From an archaeon (GTDB lineage Archaea; Aenigmatarchaeota; Aenigmatarchaeia; GW2011-AR5; GCA-2688965), in assembly GCA_002688965.1 (NCBI GenBank), contig NZEE01000051.1, positions 3,883 through 11,639 of the forward strand: a stretch of DNA of 7,757 nucleotides. The letters are read 5' to 3'. Numbering within the stretch: position 1 is the first letter of the stretch; each line of letters opens with the position of its first letter. Positions 1 through 6,658 of this stretch are shown piece by piece. The notes under the pieces were generated by a model. That model ran no database searches. It was not told the DNA's origin and was given only the letters and a program-made list of their open reading frames with translations. The position numbers and the translations under genes were made by a program.

Positions 1-128
1 GTAGAAGTACCCCAGTCGATAGATGTTATTGCAACTTTAGGAGATGATAAAGATACGGATACACCACTAGTATTTAATACAATTGTTCCTACATGAATCC
101 CAGGATGCATAATTGTTGAATATGTCAT
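1..128 (-). CDS. Partial small protein with MTY start, C-terminus beyond the window edge
   Basis: Only the first 42 codons are inside the window. The reading frame opens at an ATG (complement of 126-128) and stays open to base 1. The protein begins MTYSTIMHPGIHVGTIVLNT and continues with Ser/Val-rich stretches that look like beta strands. The start is supported by an AAGGAA ribosome binding site (complement of 135-140) six bases upstream, and by a one-base TAATG overlap with the stop of the preceding gene, which suggests coupled translation. It is the third gene of a minus-strand cluster whose products all begin Met-Thr-Tyr. No family is recognised. By context it is probably another small phage virion or appendage protein, but that is inference and the missing C-terminus could change the picture. 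Confidence 0.7.
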   Translation of the reverse strand, partial: MTYSTIMHPGIHVGTIVLNTSGVSVSLSSPKVAITSIDWGTS

Positions 129-553
129 TATTCGTTCCTTAAAATATAAAAAATAGAGTCTTCATCACAAAAGTAGCCATTATTATATTTTCCTATACAT
201 TGAATGCTAAAAGTACCACTACAAACAGCAATTATATCTTCGTCAGTTTTACCGTAACCTCCAGCAGCTTCTGCAACTGTATTGCCACCGTGACTTATAG
301 AAAATCCTGTACCATTTGCTTTATAAACGTGGTAAAAATCTGCGCTAGTATTAGAACCTTTGCTGTGTCCTGTTATTATGCATTCTCTGTCAAGAGTAAA
401 CTCTGTTTTTTCTGCATTTGACGTTATCCACTCTCTTTCTTTTTGAATTGATAATTTACCATCTACAGCGCCCGAGCCATTAGAGCCAACACTTACTTCA
501 TTATTAATACCGTTTAATTCAGCAAAATATACGTTATTTACAAGATAAGTCAT
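128..553 (-). CDS. Hypothetical 141-residue protein, possible beta-rich virion protein
   Basis: This complete minus-strand gene starts at ATG 553-551. AGGA (complement of 562-565) lies eight bases upstream, inside the end of the previous gene, whose TGA overlaps this start as ATGA. Its own stop overlaps the next start as TAATG. The protein starts MTYLVNNVYFAELNG, is rich in Gly, Ser, Thr and Asn, and has no signal peptide, membrane segment or coiled coil. Near the C-terminus a hydrophobic-alternating stretch (GTFSIQCIGKYNNGYFC, about residues 113-129) followed by DSIFYILR looks like closing strands of a beta sandwich, as in small C1q/jelly-roll-like appendage domains of phages. It contains four cysteines (residues 58, 111, 119 and 129). 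Family membership is not recognised; the virion role is inferred from size, composition and neighbours. Confidence 0.75.
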   Translation of the reverse strand: MTYLVNNVYFAELNGINNEVSVGSNGSGAVDGKLSIQKEREWITSNAEKTEFTLDRECIITGHSKGSNTSADFYHVYKANGTGFSISHGGNTVAEAAGGYGKTDEDIIAVCSGTFSIQCIGKYNNGYFCDEDSIFYILRNE

Positions 554-1011
554 TTTTTAAATCCTATTATATAGCCATACGTAAAATCTTTTTTTACTGT
601 TACAGTTGATGAGTTTGATTTGTAAGTCTTAACTATTATATTTTTGTTACCATTTAAAGTATCAATCATTGCTGTAGTATCTTCAATAGATGATGCATTA
701 CCACTAGTACCAGTAATCGTAGACATTGTAGAATTTGTAATGTCAGAGTCATCTGAATGTTTTAATTCTGTATAAATAAAAGTTCCAAGACTTGCTCTTT
801 CTATTGCTGTATAAAATTTAATTAAAAATTGATATCCTTGCGGTAAAATAATTATATTGTTAGATAATGTAATTTCACTAGAACCTGAAATTGTATCTAT
901 TGGTATAGTATTACCAAAATCTGAAGTTGACGTAATTGTAAAGTCACTTGAAATATTAAATTCACATAAAATGGAATCAGCTTTTTTATAAAGGTATGTT
1001 TTATACGTCAT
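550..1011 (-). CDS. Hypothetical 153-residue protein, possible jelly-roll-like virion protein
   Basis: This is the first gene of the minus-strand cluster, opening next to the divergent spacer. The ATG (complement of 1009-1011) is preceded by AAGG (complement of 1019-1022) at seven bases, and the TGA stop overlaps the next start as ATGA. The protein begins MTYKTYLYKKADSILCEF and is Ser/Thr/Ile-rich. Residues about 40-70 carry the pattern ISGSSEITLSNNIIILPQGY, followed by a hydrophobic strand (FLIKFYTAIE). A 'loop, strand, LP-x-G-Y, strand' arrangement of this kind occurs in small C1q-like or jelly-roll domains of phage fibres and decoration proteins. The C-terminus (DFTYGYIIGFKK) looks like a final beta strand. 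No catalytic motif, signal peptide or transmembrane helix is visible. The fold suggestion is by eye and weak; that the gene is real is much better supported. Confidence 0.75.
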   Translation of the reverse strand: MTYKTYLYKKADSILCEFNISSDFTITSTSDFGNTIPIDTISGSSEITLSNNIIILPQGYQFLIKFYTAIERASLGTFIYTELKHSDDSDITNSTMSTITGTSGNASSIEDTTAMIDTLNGNKNIIVKTYKSNSSTVTVKKDFTYGYIIGFKK

Positions 1012-1095
1012 AATATAACCTTAGTAATTCTCTATAATGTATATATGTAATTTAAAGTATATAATATAATATAAAAAGCATAGAAAGGGTATAAA
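1012..1095. promoter_or_regulatory. Divergent AT-rich intergenic spacer between the minus-strand cluster and the polymerase gene
   Basis: These 84 bases separate the starts of two divergent transcription units, so promoters for both directions are expected here or close by. On the plus strand TATAAT occurs at 1033-1038, 1060-1065 and 1065-1070, but none has a convincing -35 box at 16-18 bases. On the minus strand TATACT (complement of 1056-1061) and CATTAT (complement of 1034-1039) are possible -10 boxes, also without a good -35. Because the spacer is almost pure A and T, such matches arise by chance. I support the region as regulatory but cannot single out a promoter. Confidence 0.35.
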
Positions 1096-1098
1096 TTG
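1083..1098 (+). promoter_or_regulatory. Ribosome binding site fixing a TTG start for the polymerase
   Basis: GAAAGGG at 1083-1089 lies six bases before TTG at 1096-1098. No ATG or GTG in this frame lies between the upstream sequence and the first PHP motif (LHAHSH, residues 15-20). The next in-frame ATG is at residue 44 and would delete the metal-binding His and Asp residues of that motif. The TTG is therefore the best start. Confidence 0.75.
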
Positions 1099-4000
1099 TC
1101 AATTGATTTAATTAAGCCTCCCAATAGATTTGTTGGTCTTCACGCACATTCACACTTTAGCACATTTGATGGACTAGGTTATCCTGACGATCATATTAAT
1201 TTTATTACATCTGAAAGTCAAGGAATGGATGCATGGGCTTTAACAGATCATGGTAATGGTAACGGTCTGGCACACGCTCATTCTCATGCTGTTAAAATGC
1301 AAAAACAAGGAAAGAATTATAGGCAGCTTTATGGTGTTGAATTCTATTTCGTTCCTTCATTAAATCAGTGGAAAGAAGATTATGCTGCACACAGACAATC
1401 TGTAAAAGATGCAAAGACATCTGCAGCAGCAATTAAAAAAGGAAATGAAAAAACTGATATTGACGCTGATGACGAGGCTGGCGGGCACGTTATTGAAGAT
1501 GAAGATGAATCTAAAAAGATTGATATTCTTAAAGATGAATGGAAACGACGTTATCATCTCGTAGGAATTGCCAAAAATAGAAAAGGTTTATCTAATTTAT
1601 TTAGTCTCGTCAAGAAATCTTATAAGGATGGATTTTATCGTTTTCCGCGTATTGATTTTGAAATGCTTAAAGAACACGGAGAAGGACTTCATGTATCAAC
1701 AGCGTGCTTAGCCGGCGTTTATAGTAATCGTATTCTTCGTGGAGAAGCACATAATCAAAGCAGAGAAGAGATACAAAGAGAATTAACAAGTCTTTCTGAT
1801 AGATTCTTAGATTGTGTAGGGGATAACTTTAATCTAGAACTTCAATTTAATCGGATTGATAAGCAACATGTTGTCAATGATTATCTTATAGAGCATCATA
1901 AGCTTACAGGTATACCGCTTATAGCAACTGCTGATTCACATTATCCTACACAAGATAAATGGCAAGCTAGAGAATTATACAAGAAGTTAGGATGGCTTGG
2001 TAAACGTGATGGCATGGTTCTTCCAGAGTATGAAGATCTTGTTTGTGAACTTTACCCAAAAAATGCTCAGCAAATGTGGGATGAATTTAAAGATGGTTAT
2101 GAAAAATACGATCATTACAAAGGCAATGAAGAATTAGTTAAAAGCTCTATTGAAAGAACACATGATATAGTTTGGAATGAATGTGAAGATACATGGGTGG
2201 ATACAAGTGCAAAACTGCCAAAAATTGTTGTACCAGGAAAGACGCCATTCAGACACTTATCAGACCTAGTTAAAGATGCGCTTATTAAGGAAGGTTTAGC
2301 AGATAATGAGGTTTATATACAACGAGCTAAGGAGGAACTGTCTGATATTAAATTCTTGGGTCATGAATCATATTTTATCACCATGTATGAGATATTCAAA
2401 AAGGCTGAACAAAAGACTCTTTTTGGGCCAGCGCGGGGGAGCGGCGGTGGTAGTCTTGTTAACTACCTTCTTGGAATTACTCAGCTTGATCCTATACCAT
2501 ATAATCTCCTTTGGTCTAGATTTCTTGGGCGCCATCGTGTATCTTGGCCCGACATTGACACAGATGCGGGCGACAGAGATGAACTTATTGATGCGGCAAG
2601 AGAACTTTATGGCGACGACGCTGTTATTCCTGTATCAAACTTTAATACTCTAAAGCTTAAGTCTCTTCTTAAGGACATATCGAAGTTTCACGGTGTTCCG
2701 TTTGATGAAGTAAATAAGTTAACTGGTCCACTCCAAGATGAAGTCATGAATCTTGCAAGAGATGAAAATCAAGAGAAATCTGTTTTTGTTCTCAAACACG
2801 AAGATTGCATGAAGTATTCTCCATCATATCAAGAATTTATGGAAAAATATCCTGAAGTTGGAGAACATGTAGCAACTCTATTTATGCAAAATCGTGCGGT
2901 TGGACGACATGCTGGAGGTGTAATTGTAGGTGATCCAAAAGAATTGCAAGAGTCAATGCCTATTATTGGTGTTCGAGGTGATTTACAAACACCTTGGACA
3001 GAAGGTATGAATTTTAGAAATCTTGAAGATAATGGTTTTCTTAAGTTTGATTTTTTGGGCTTGACACTTCTGAAAGATGTAGAAAACTGTATTTATCGTA
3101 TTCTTAAGAGACAGGGTAATTCTAATCCTACTTTCTTAGAAGCTAGAGATTACTTTGATGAACATCTTAACTGTCGTACAGTTAAGCAAGATGACATGGA
3201 TGTTTGGAAACATGTTTATCAAGATGGTCATTTTACAGGGGTGTTTCAATTTACTGCAACTGGAGCTCGTAATTTTTGTTTAGAAGCGATGCCGGATACA
3301 ATTGAGGAGTTAGCTGCATTAACTGCTATTTATCGACCAGGCCCTCTTAAGGCTAATGTTCATAGGAAATATGTTAAAGCCAAAAAGAATGCTGCAGATA
3401 TAAAATATGATCATCCTATAATTGAAGAAATACTTGGGACAACGTTTGGTTTTATAACGTTTCAAGAGCAGTTCATGTTATTGGCTCAAAAGCTTGCAGG
3501 ATTTGATCCTGGTGAAGCGGATAAATTAAGAAAGACTCTTGTTAAAAAATCTCTAGATACATTACATTCTAAAGGTTCTGAGAAGGCTATTGCTAGAGAA
3601 AAGTTTATTAAAGGTGCTAAAGAATTAAATGGTGTTCCTGAGTCTGTATCGTCTAAGTTATGGGCAGAGATAGAATATTTCAGTGTTTATGGCTTTAATA
3701 AATCTCATGCTATTGCGTATGCTATTGGTTCTTACTATGCAGCATGGCTTCATACACATCATGAGACAGATTGGCTAGCGACAATACTTCAATCTGAAAA
3801 TGGTAGTCCGGCTGCTATGTCAAAAGCCATCAGTGAAATTAAATCATATGGGTATGAGATTGCTCCTGCAGATATTAATCACTCTGGAGATGTATGGAAT
3901 TATTCAGATGAATTAAAAGCATTCGTTCCTCCTTTAACATCTCTTAAGGGTGTTGGGGATAAAGCTGTTGTTGAGATATTTGAGAATCGTCCTTATCGTT

Positions 4001-4668
4001 GTTTAGATGATCTATTCTTTACAGAATCCGGGACGTGGAAACATTCAAAGTTGAATAAAACAGCATTTACAACGTTGTGTAAAATGGAAGCCTTCACATC
4101 CTTAAGAGAGGTTAAGGAAGGTATCATATTTAATCATCGCCAGCTTTTTGAAATGATTATTAGTAACTATGATAGATTGCGTAAAGGTCGCTATGGAATG
4201 ACAAAAACGCAGCATAAAAGATTAGTTAATGGCGGAGAAAGTCCAGAGCCAGTTATAAATGATTTATTAAAGGTTGTCAAGACAGTAGATGATTGGAATA
4301 GAACAGAAAAGATTCAAAATTATATGGAATTATCTAATGATGCTTCTATAGACTTATTGTTTCCTCAAAGTTTTATTGATAGAGTTAAAGTTAAAGAAGT
4401 AAAGTCTGTATTTGAAGTTCCAGGTGGAGAAAAAGGTATTGGTTGGTTTTGTGTTCTTGAGACAATAAAGAAGACAACAAAGAATGGTAAAAGCTTTATG
4501 CGGCTTAAGATAACTGATATTTCTAATAATACAGGTTGGTTAAGAGTATGGGGTGACTTAGAAGATGATATAAATTATACTTTATGGTTATCAGAAATTC
4601 ACAATGATAAAAGCTGGGGAATGTCTACATCGTTGAGAAAAATGAAAATGATAAATGCTTTTGAATAA
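1096..4668 (+). CDS. dnaE: DNA polymerase III alpha subunit, DnaE-type family C replicative polymerase
   Basis: This 1190-residue protein extends DNA strands from dNTPs during genome replication. Domains in order: an N-terminal PHP domain (about 12-290) with LHAHSH (15-20), LTDHGN (49-54), STACLAG (201-207) and ADSH (279-282). The palm has GPARGSGGGSL (444-454), PDIDTD (485-490) and KFDFLGL (650-656), giving catalytic aspartates D486, D488 and D652 (equivalent to E. coli D401, D403 and D555). Fingers and thumb signatures are NRAVGRHAGG (599-608), VFQF (716-719), YRPGPL (746-751) and YGFNKSH (865-871). A helix-hairpin-helix follows (LKGVGDKAV, from 950), then an OB fold (about 1112-1165). No exonuclease insertion splits the PHP domain, so it is DnaE rather than PolC. 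All nine PHP metal ligands appear present, while about 38 extra residues interrupt this domain. The protein ends just after the OB fold, without an obvious tau-binding domain. Family C polymerases in phages are known, for example SPbeta YorL. Confidence 0.97.
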   Translation: MSIDLIKPPNRFVGLHAHSHFSTFDGLGYPDDHINFITSESQGMDAWALTDHGNGNGLAHAHSHAVKMQKQGKNYRQLYGVEFYFVPSLNQWKEDYAAHRQSVKDAKTSAAAIKKGNEKTDIDADDEAGGHVIEDEDESKKIDILKDEWKRRYHLVGIAKNRKGLSNLFSLVKKSYKDGFYRFPRIDFEMLKEHGEGLHVSTACLAGVYSNRILRGEAHNQSREEIQRELTSLSDRFLDCVGDNFNLELQFNRIDKQHVVNDYLIEHHKLTGIPLIATADSHYPTQDKWQARELYKKLGWLGKRDGMVLPEYEDLVCELYPKNAQQMWDEFKDGYEKYDHYKGNEELVKSSIERTHDIVWNECEDTWVDTSAKLPKIVVPGKTPFRHLSDLVKDALIKEGLADNEVYIQRAKEELSDIKFLGHESYFITMYEIFKKAEQKTLFGPARGSGGGSLVNYLLGITQLDPIPYNLLWSRFLGRHRVSWPDIDTDAGDRDELIDAARELYGDDAVIPVSNFNTLKLKSLLKDISKFHGVPFDEVNKLTGPLQDEVMNLARDENQEKSVFVLKHEDCMKYSPSYQEFMEKYPEVGEHVATLFMQNRAVGRHAGGVIVGDPKELQESMPIIGVRGDLQTPWTEGMNFRNLEDNGFLKFDFLGLTLLKDVENCIYRILKRQGNSNPTFLEARDYFDEHLNCRTVKQDDMDVWKHVYQDGHFTGVFQFTATGARNFCLEAMPDTIEELAALTAIYRPGPLKANVHRKYVKAKKNAADIKYDHPIIEEILGTTFGFITFQEQFMLLAQKLAGFDPGEADKLRKTLVKKSLDTLHSKGSEKAIAREKFIKGAKELNGVPESVSSKLWAEIEYFSVYGFNKSHAIAYAIGSYYAAWLHTHHETDWLATILQSENGSPAAMSKAISEIKSYGYEIAPADINHSGDVWNYSDELKAFVPPLTSLKGVGDKAVVEIFENRPYRCLDDLFFTESGTWKHSKLNKTAFTTLCKMEAFTSLREVKEGIIFNHRQLFEMIISNYDRLRKGRYGMTKTQHKRLVNGGESPEPVINDLLKVVKTVDDWNRTEKIQNYMELSNDASIDLLFPQSFIDRVKVKEVKSVFEVPGGEKGIGWFCVLETIKKTTKNGKSFMRLKITDISNNTGWLRVWGDLEDDINYTLWLSEIHNDKSWGMSTSLRKMKMINAFE

Positions 4669-4710
4669 TAGTTATATAAAGTTGTGAAGCTAATATTAAA
4701 AAACAGCATG

Positions 4711-4737
4711 TTGATCGTGATATTTGATATTTATAAT
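4711..4737 (+). promoter_or_regulatory. Weak candidate promoter upstream of the 293-residue protein
   Basis: In the 98-base spacer after the polymerase stop, TTGATC (4711-4716, four of six matches to the -35 consensus) is followed after 15 bases by a perfect TATAAT (4732-4737). The spacer is two bases shorter than the sigma-70 optimum. A start near 4744 would give a short leader with AGGA (4755-4758) and ATG (4767). No hairpin resembling a terminator was found between the polymerase stop and this site, so read-through from upstream is equally possible. Confidence 0.28.
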
Positions 4738-4766
4738 ATTGATACGAAGTAAATAGGAATATATAA

Positions 4767-5648
4767 ATGTTAATATCTGAACAACGTTTAAGAAGAATAA
4801 TTAGAGATCTTCTTAAAGAGAATGAGAAACATTCTATTGTAAATGAATATTCTATCAAATCTTTTTCAATACCACCAGATATACCTTTAGAAAAAGAAAG
4901 AAGAGGCGATGGTGGTTCAAATACTGTATATGTAACTTATTTTCACGATCTAGAAAGATATAGCTTTAATTTTCCTGAAAAAAACGAAAGAAATGCTGAG
5001 GACGTATATTATAAAGACCCAGCAGAATCAGATGAAAATCATTTCTTTTTTGATGAAAAAGAAATTCTTGATGATGCGAATAGAAGTGAAAGAGATGTGC
5101 ACGATTATCTTATTGATAGAAGAGTCCAAGCACTAATGACTGAGTATTCAAAAGCAGGTGGAATAGACAAAATTGTTGTTTGCACTCCTGAATCTGAATG
5201 TCATGCACCATTGAGTTTTAAACAATTTATTGAAGCAAATGCATTGCTTAAAGGTGACAATATTGCAGAGATTGAGTGGTTTGCCAAATCAACTTTAGGC
5301 AAAAAATTACTAGAAGCTTTCAGCGGTTTGCTTAAAAACAAAATATATTGTGACTATATTGATTTAAGACAATCGTACACGCTTTTTTATATTAATACAA
5401 GAACGATTGAAGATCTAGATATTTTTAATTTTTCACCTAAAGAAATTGATTATTCTGTTTTTGAAGATATTTTAAGTGATATCATAGCAGATTATGACTT
5501 ATCATATGACATAGATTTTAAAAAGAAAGATCTTGATGAAGAGTATAATGAGATAATTGATGAAGAGTATAATGATGAAACATATTTATATTATACACGT
5601 AAAATGAGAGACTTTATTAGAAAGCTTGATCCAAAACCAACTTTCTGA
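4767..5648 (+). CDS. Hypothetical 293-residue protein with an ISExxLRxIIRxLLKE leader
   Basis: The start is ATG 4767 with AGGA (4755-4758) eight bases upstream. The protein opens MLISEQRLRRIIRDLLKEN, a short basic amphipathic helix. Short leaders of the form ISExxLRxIIRxxLxE are, to my recollection, frequent on proteins of uncultured marine myophages. The LLKE ending matches the [L/I]xE cleavage rule of T4-type prohead proteases, so residues 1-18 may be a capsid-targeting peptide. The remainder is acidic and soluble, with no signal peptide or membrane segment. It has a polar low-complexity section (about 45-115), a possible alpha/beta core (about 120-215), and an acidic Tyr-rich C-terminal part (about 220-280) containing a DEEYN duplication. 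No enzyme motif was recognised. The next gene starts 16 bases downstream, so the two are probably co-transcribed. The function is unknown; an internal virion protein is a hypothesis based on the leader alone. Confidence 0.8.
   Translation: MLISEQRLRRIIRDLLKENEKHSIVNEYSIKSFSIPPDIPLEKERRGDGGSNTVYVTYFHDLERYSFNFPEKNERNAEDVYYKDPAESDENHFFFDEKEILDDANRSERDVHDYLIDRRVQALMTEYSKAGGIDKIVVCTPESECHAPLSFKQFIEANALLKGDNIAEIEWFAKSTLGKKLLEAFSGLLKNKIYCDYIDLRQSYTLFYINTRTIEDLDIFNFSPKEIDYSVFEDILSDIIADYDLSYDIDFKKKDLDEEYNEIIDEEYNDETYLYYTRKMRDFIRKLDPKPTF
5535..5575 (+). repeat. Short direct repeat, 17 bases with 24-base period, inside the 293-residue protein gene
   Basis: The 17-base word GATGAAGAGTATAATGA occurs identically at 5535-5551 and 5559-5575, exactly 24 bases (eight codons) apart. 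It encodes DEEYNEII followed by DEEYNDE. The frame is preserved, which suggests a small in-frame tandem duplication in an acidic, probably flexible segment. Confidence 0.85.
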
Positions 5649-5664
5649 GCGTGTGAGAGAAATT

Positions 5665-6141
5665 ATGTCATATTTAAATACAGATACAATTTTGAATAGA
5701 AAAACAGTTAAAACAACTGTTGACACACCGCAAGACGTTGCCACTAGTTATACAGATGTTGTTGGATCACAAATAACTTATACACCTTTTTATGCAGCAG
5801 CCAAAGTGTCATATGAATTTACTTTTGCTATGACCTGGAAAGATACTGGGGCAAAGGCGACATTCAAATTATTATATTCAGATGACGGGGGATCAAGTTA
5901 TTCAGATTTTGGTGATGGATACATTTTTTCTTTAGGGAAATCGAATTATTCAAAAATCGATAGGTATCTCACGATAAAGACATTATTAAGTGTGTGGAGT
6001 GGTGAAAGAATATTAAAGTTACAGTGTAAAGATGATAGTTCTAATACAGAGATATATCTTCATGAAAATGATAGATTTGACGGTTCTAATAATGCTGGCA
6101 TTGAGTTAGATCCAATTGTAACATGTTATTCTATTTTATAA
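5665..6141 (+). CDS. Tandem paralog A: 158-residue GSx[IV]TYTP-type putative virion protein
   Basis: I place the start at ATG 5665, giving MSYLNTDTILN, because the next paralog begins MSYINNDSILN. The only upstream in-frame alternative is a TTG inside the previous gene. GAGAG about five bases before the ATG is a modest ribosome binding site. Shared landmarks with the next two genes are YTDVVGSQITYTP (29-41), KVSYEF (47-52), WSGERILKL near residue 112, and the C-terminal DPIVTCYSIL. Between these are alternating hydrophobic and polar residues typical of a single beta-sandwich domain. No signal peptide, membrane helix or catalytic motif is seen. The most likely role is a structural or decorating virion protein, such as a fibre tip or capsid ornament. 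That is inferred from tandem duplication, size and fold-like pattern, since no named family is recognised. Confidence 0.8.
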   Translation: MSYLNTDTILNRKTVKTTVDTPQDVATSYTDVVGSQITYTPFYAAAKVSYEFTFAMTWKDTGAKATFKLLYSDDGGSSYSDFGDGYIFSLGKSNYSKIDRYLTIKTLLSVWSGERILKLQCKDDSSNTEIYLHENDRFDGSNNAGIELDPIVTCYSIL

Positions 6142-6297
6142 TAAGTTGAAAGTATATTTTATATGTCGTATATTAATAATGATTCTATATTAAACTTTAA
6201 GTGTGCTAGATTTATTGGCGCAAATGAAGCTGCTCACTATCAAACAGCTACGACTACTTATACAGATATGAGTGGATCATTAATAACTTATACACCT
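5748..6297 (+). repeat. Conserved 40-base block shared by paralogs A and B (5748-5787 and 6258-6297)
   Basis: The 40 bases encoding YTDxxGSxITYTP in paralog A (5748-5787) and paralog B (6258-6297) match at 34 positions, including an unbroken final 15 bases (ATAACTTATACACCT). The corresponding stretch of paralog C (about 6777-6788) keeps GTAACTTATACGCC. The genes are far less alike elsewhere, so this block is either strongly constrained or a site of recombination between the paralogs. Confidence 0.75.
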
Positions 6298-6657
6298 GCT
6301 TCTAGCGCATCAAAAGTTGTTTATAAACATGTGTTTCATTGTTCGCACATTTCATCAGGAAATTTTTGTGGTCACTTCAAATTACTTGTTTATGATGGGT
6401 CAAGTTGGGCAGATTCTACAAAAAATCGTTTTACAGCTGGATCAGCAACGGCAACTGATAATAATTTTCAAGTAACAGCAGTATTTGTATTAGACAATTG
6501 GTCAGGAGAAAAACAATTAAAGATGCAATTTAGAAGGTTTTCTACTGGAAACGATATGTATTTGAATTATCCTGATGCACCTAATGCTGGATCAAGTAAT
6601 GATCACAGCGACAATCAAATATTCTATCCCCAAGTTTTTTGTTATTCGGTTAAATAA
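6163..6657 (+). CDS. Tandem paralog B: 164-residue GSx[IV]TYTP-type putative virion protein
   Basis: The gene starts at ATG 6163, 21 bases after paralog A. Only a weak purine stretch (GAAAG about 13 bases upstream) could serve as a ribosome binding site, so translation may depend on the upstream gene. The N-terminus MSYINNDSILN nearly matches that of paralog A. Further shared landmarks are YTDMSGSLITYTP (33-45), KVVYKHVF (51-58), LDNWSGEKQLKM near residue 112, and a C-terminal FYPQVFCYSVK. Compared with A it has a longer segment before the YTD motif and extra His/Cys residues (for example around KHVFHCSHIS, 55-64), which could be lineage-specific loop changes. No export signal or catalytic motif is seen. 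Its role is presumably the same class of virion appendage or decoration protein, with diverged surface loops. That is inference. Confidence 0.8.
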   Translation: MSYINNDSILNFKCARFIGANEAAHYQTATTTYTDMSGSLITYTPASSASKVVYKHVFHCSHISSGNFCGHFKLLVYDGSSWADSTKNRFTAGSATATDNNFQVTAVFVLDNWSGEKQLKMQFRRFSTGNDMYLNYPDAPNAGSSNDHSDNQIFYPQVFCYSVK

Positions 6658-6658
6658 A

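Noticed and set aside
200..421. Plus-strand open frame opposite the 141-residue minus-strand gene
   Set aside because: The minus-strand gene fills the region, has a ribosome binding site and overlaps both neighbours in the operon. The plus-strand product is a Cys/Ser/Thr-rich shadow without support.
2306..2653. Plus-strand open frame within the polymerase gene
   Set aside because: It lies wholly inside the palm-coding region, whose sequence is fixed by the conserved catalytic motifs. The other open frames inside this gene are shadows for the same reason.
1096..4668. Reading the polymerase as PolC
   Set aside because: PolC has an N-terminal OB fold and an exonuclease domain inserted in the PHP domain. 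Here the PHP domain is N-terminal and uninterrupted by an exonuclease, and the OB fold is C-terminal.
5626..5664. TTG start that would add 13 residues (MIQNQLSERVREI) to paralog A
   Set aside because: It lies inside the preceding gene, lacks a ribosome binding site, and breaks the match with the MSYxNxDxILN start of paralog B. The LSERVREI stretch faintly recalls the ISE leader but is one residue out of register, so I treat it as chance.
6575..6658. Upstream in-frame start that would add 28 residues to paralog C
   Set aside because: The extension overlaps the end of paralog B in another frame, and the ATG at 6659 gives the MSY start shared by the other two paralogs.
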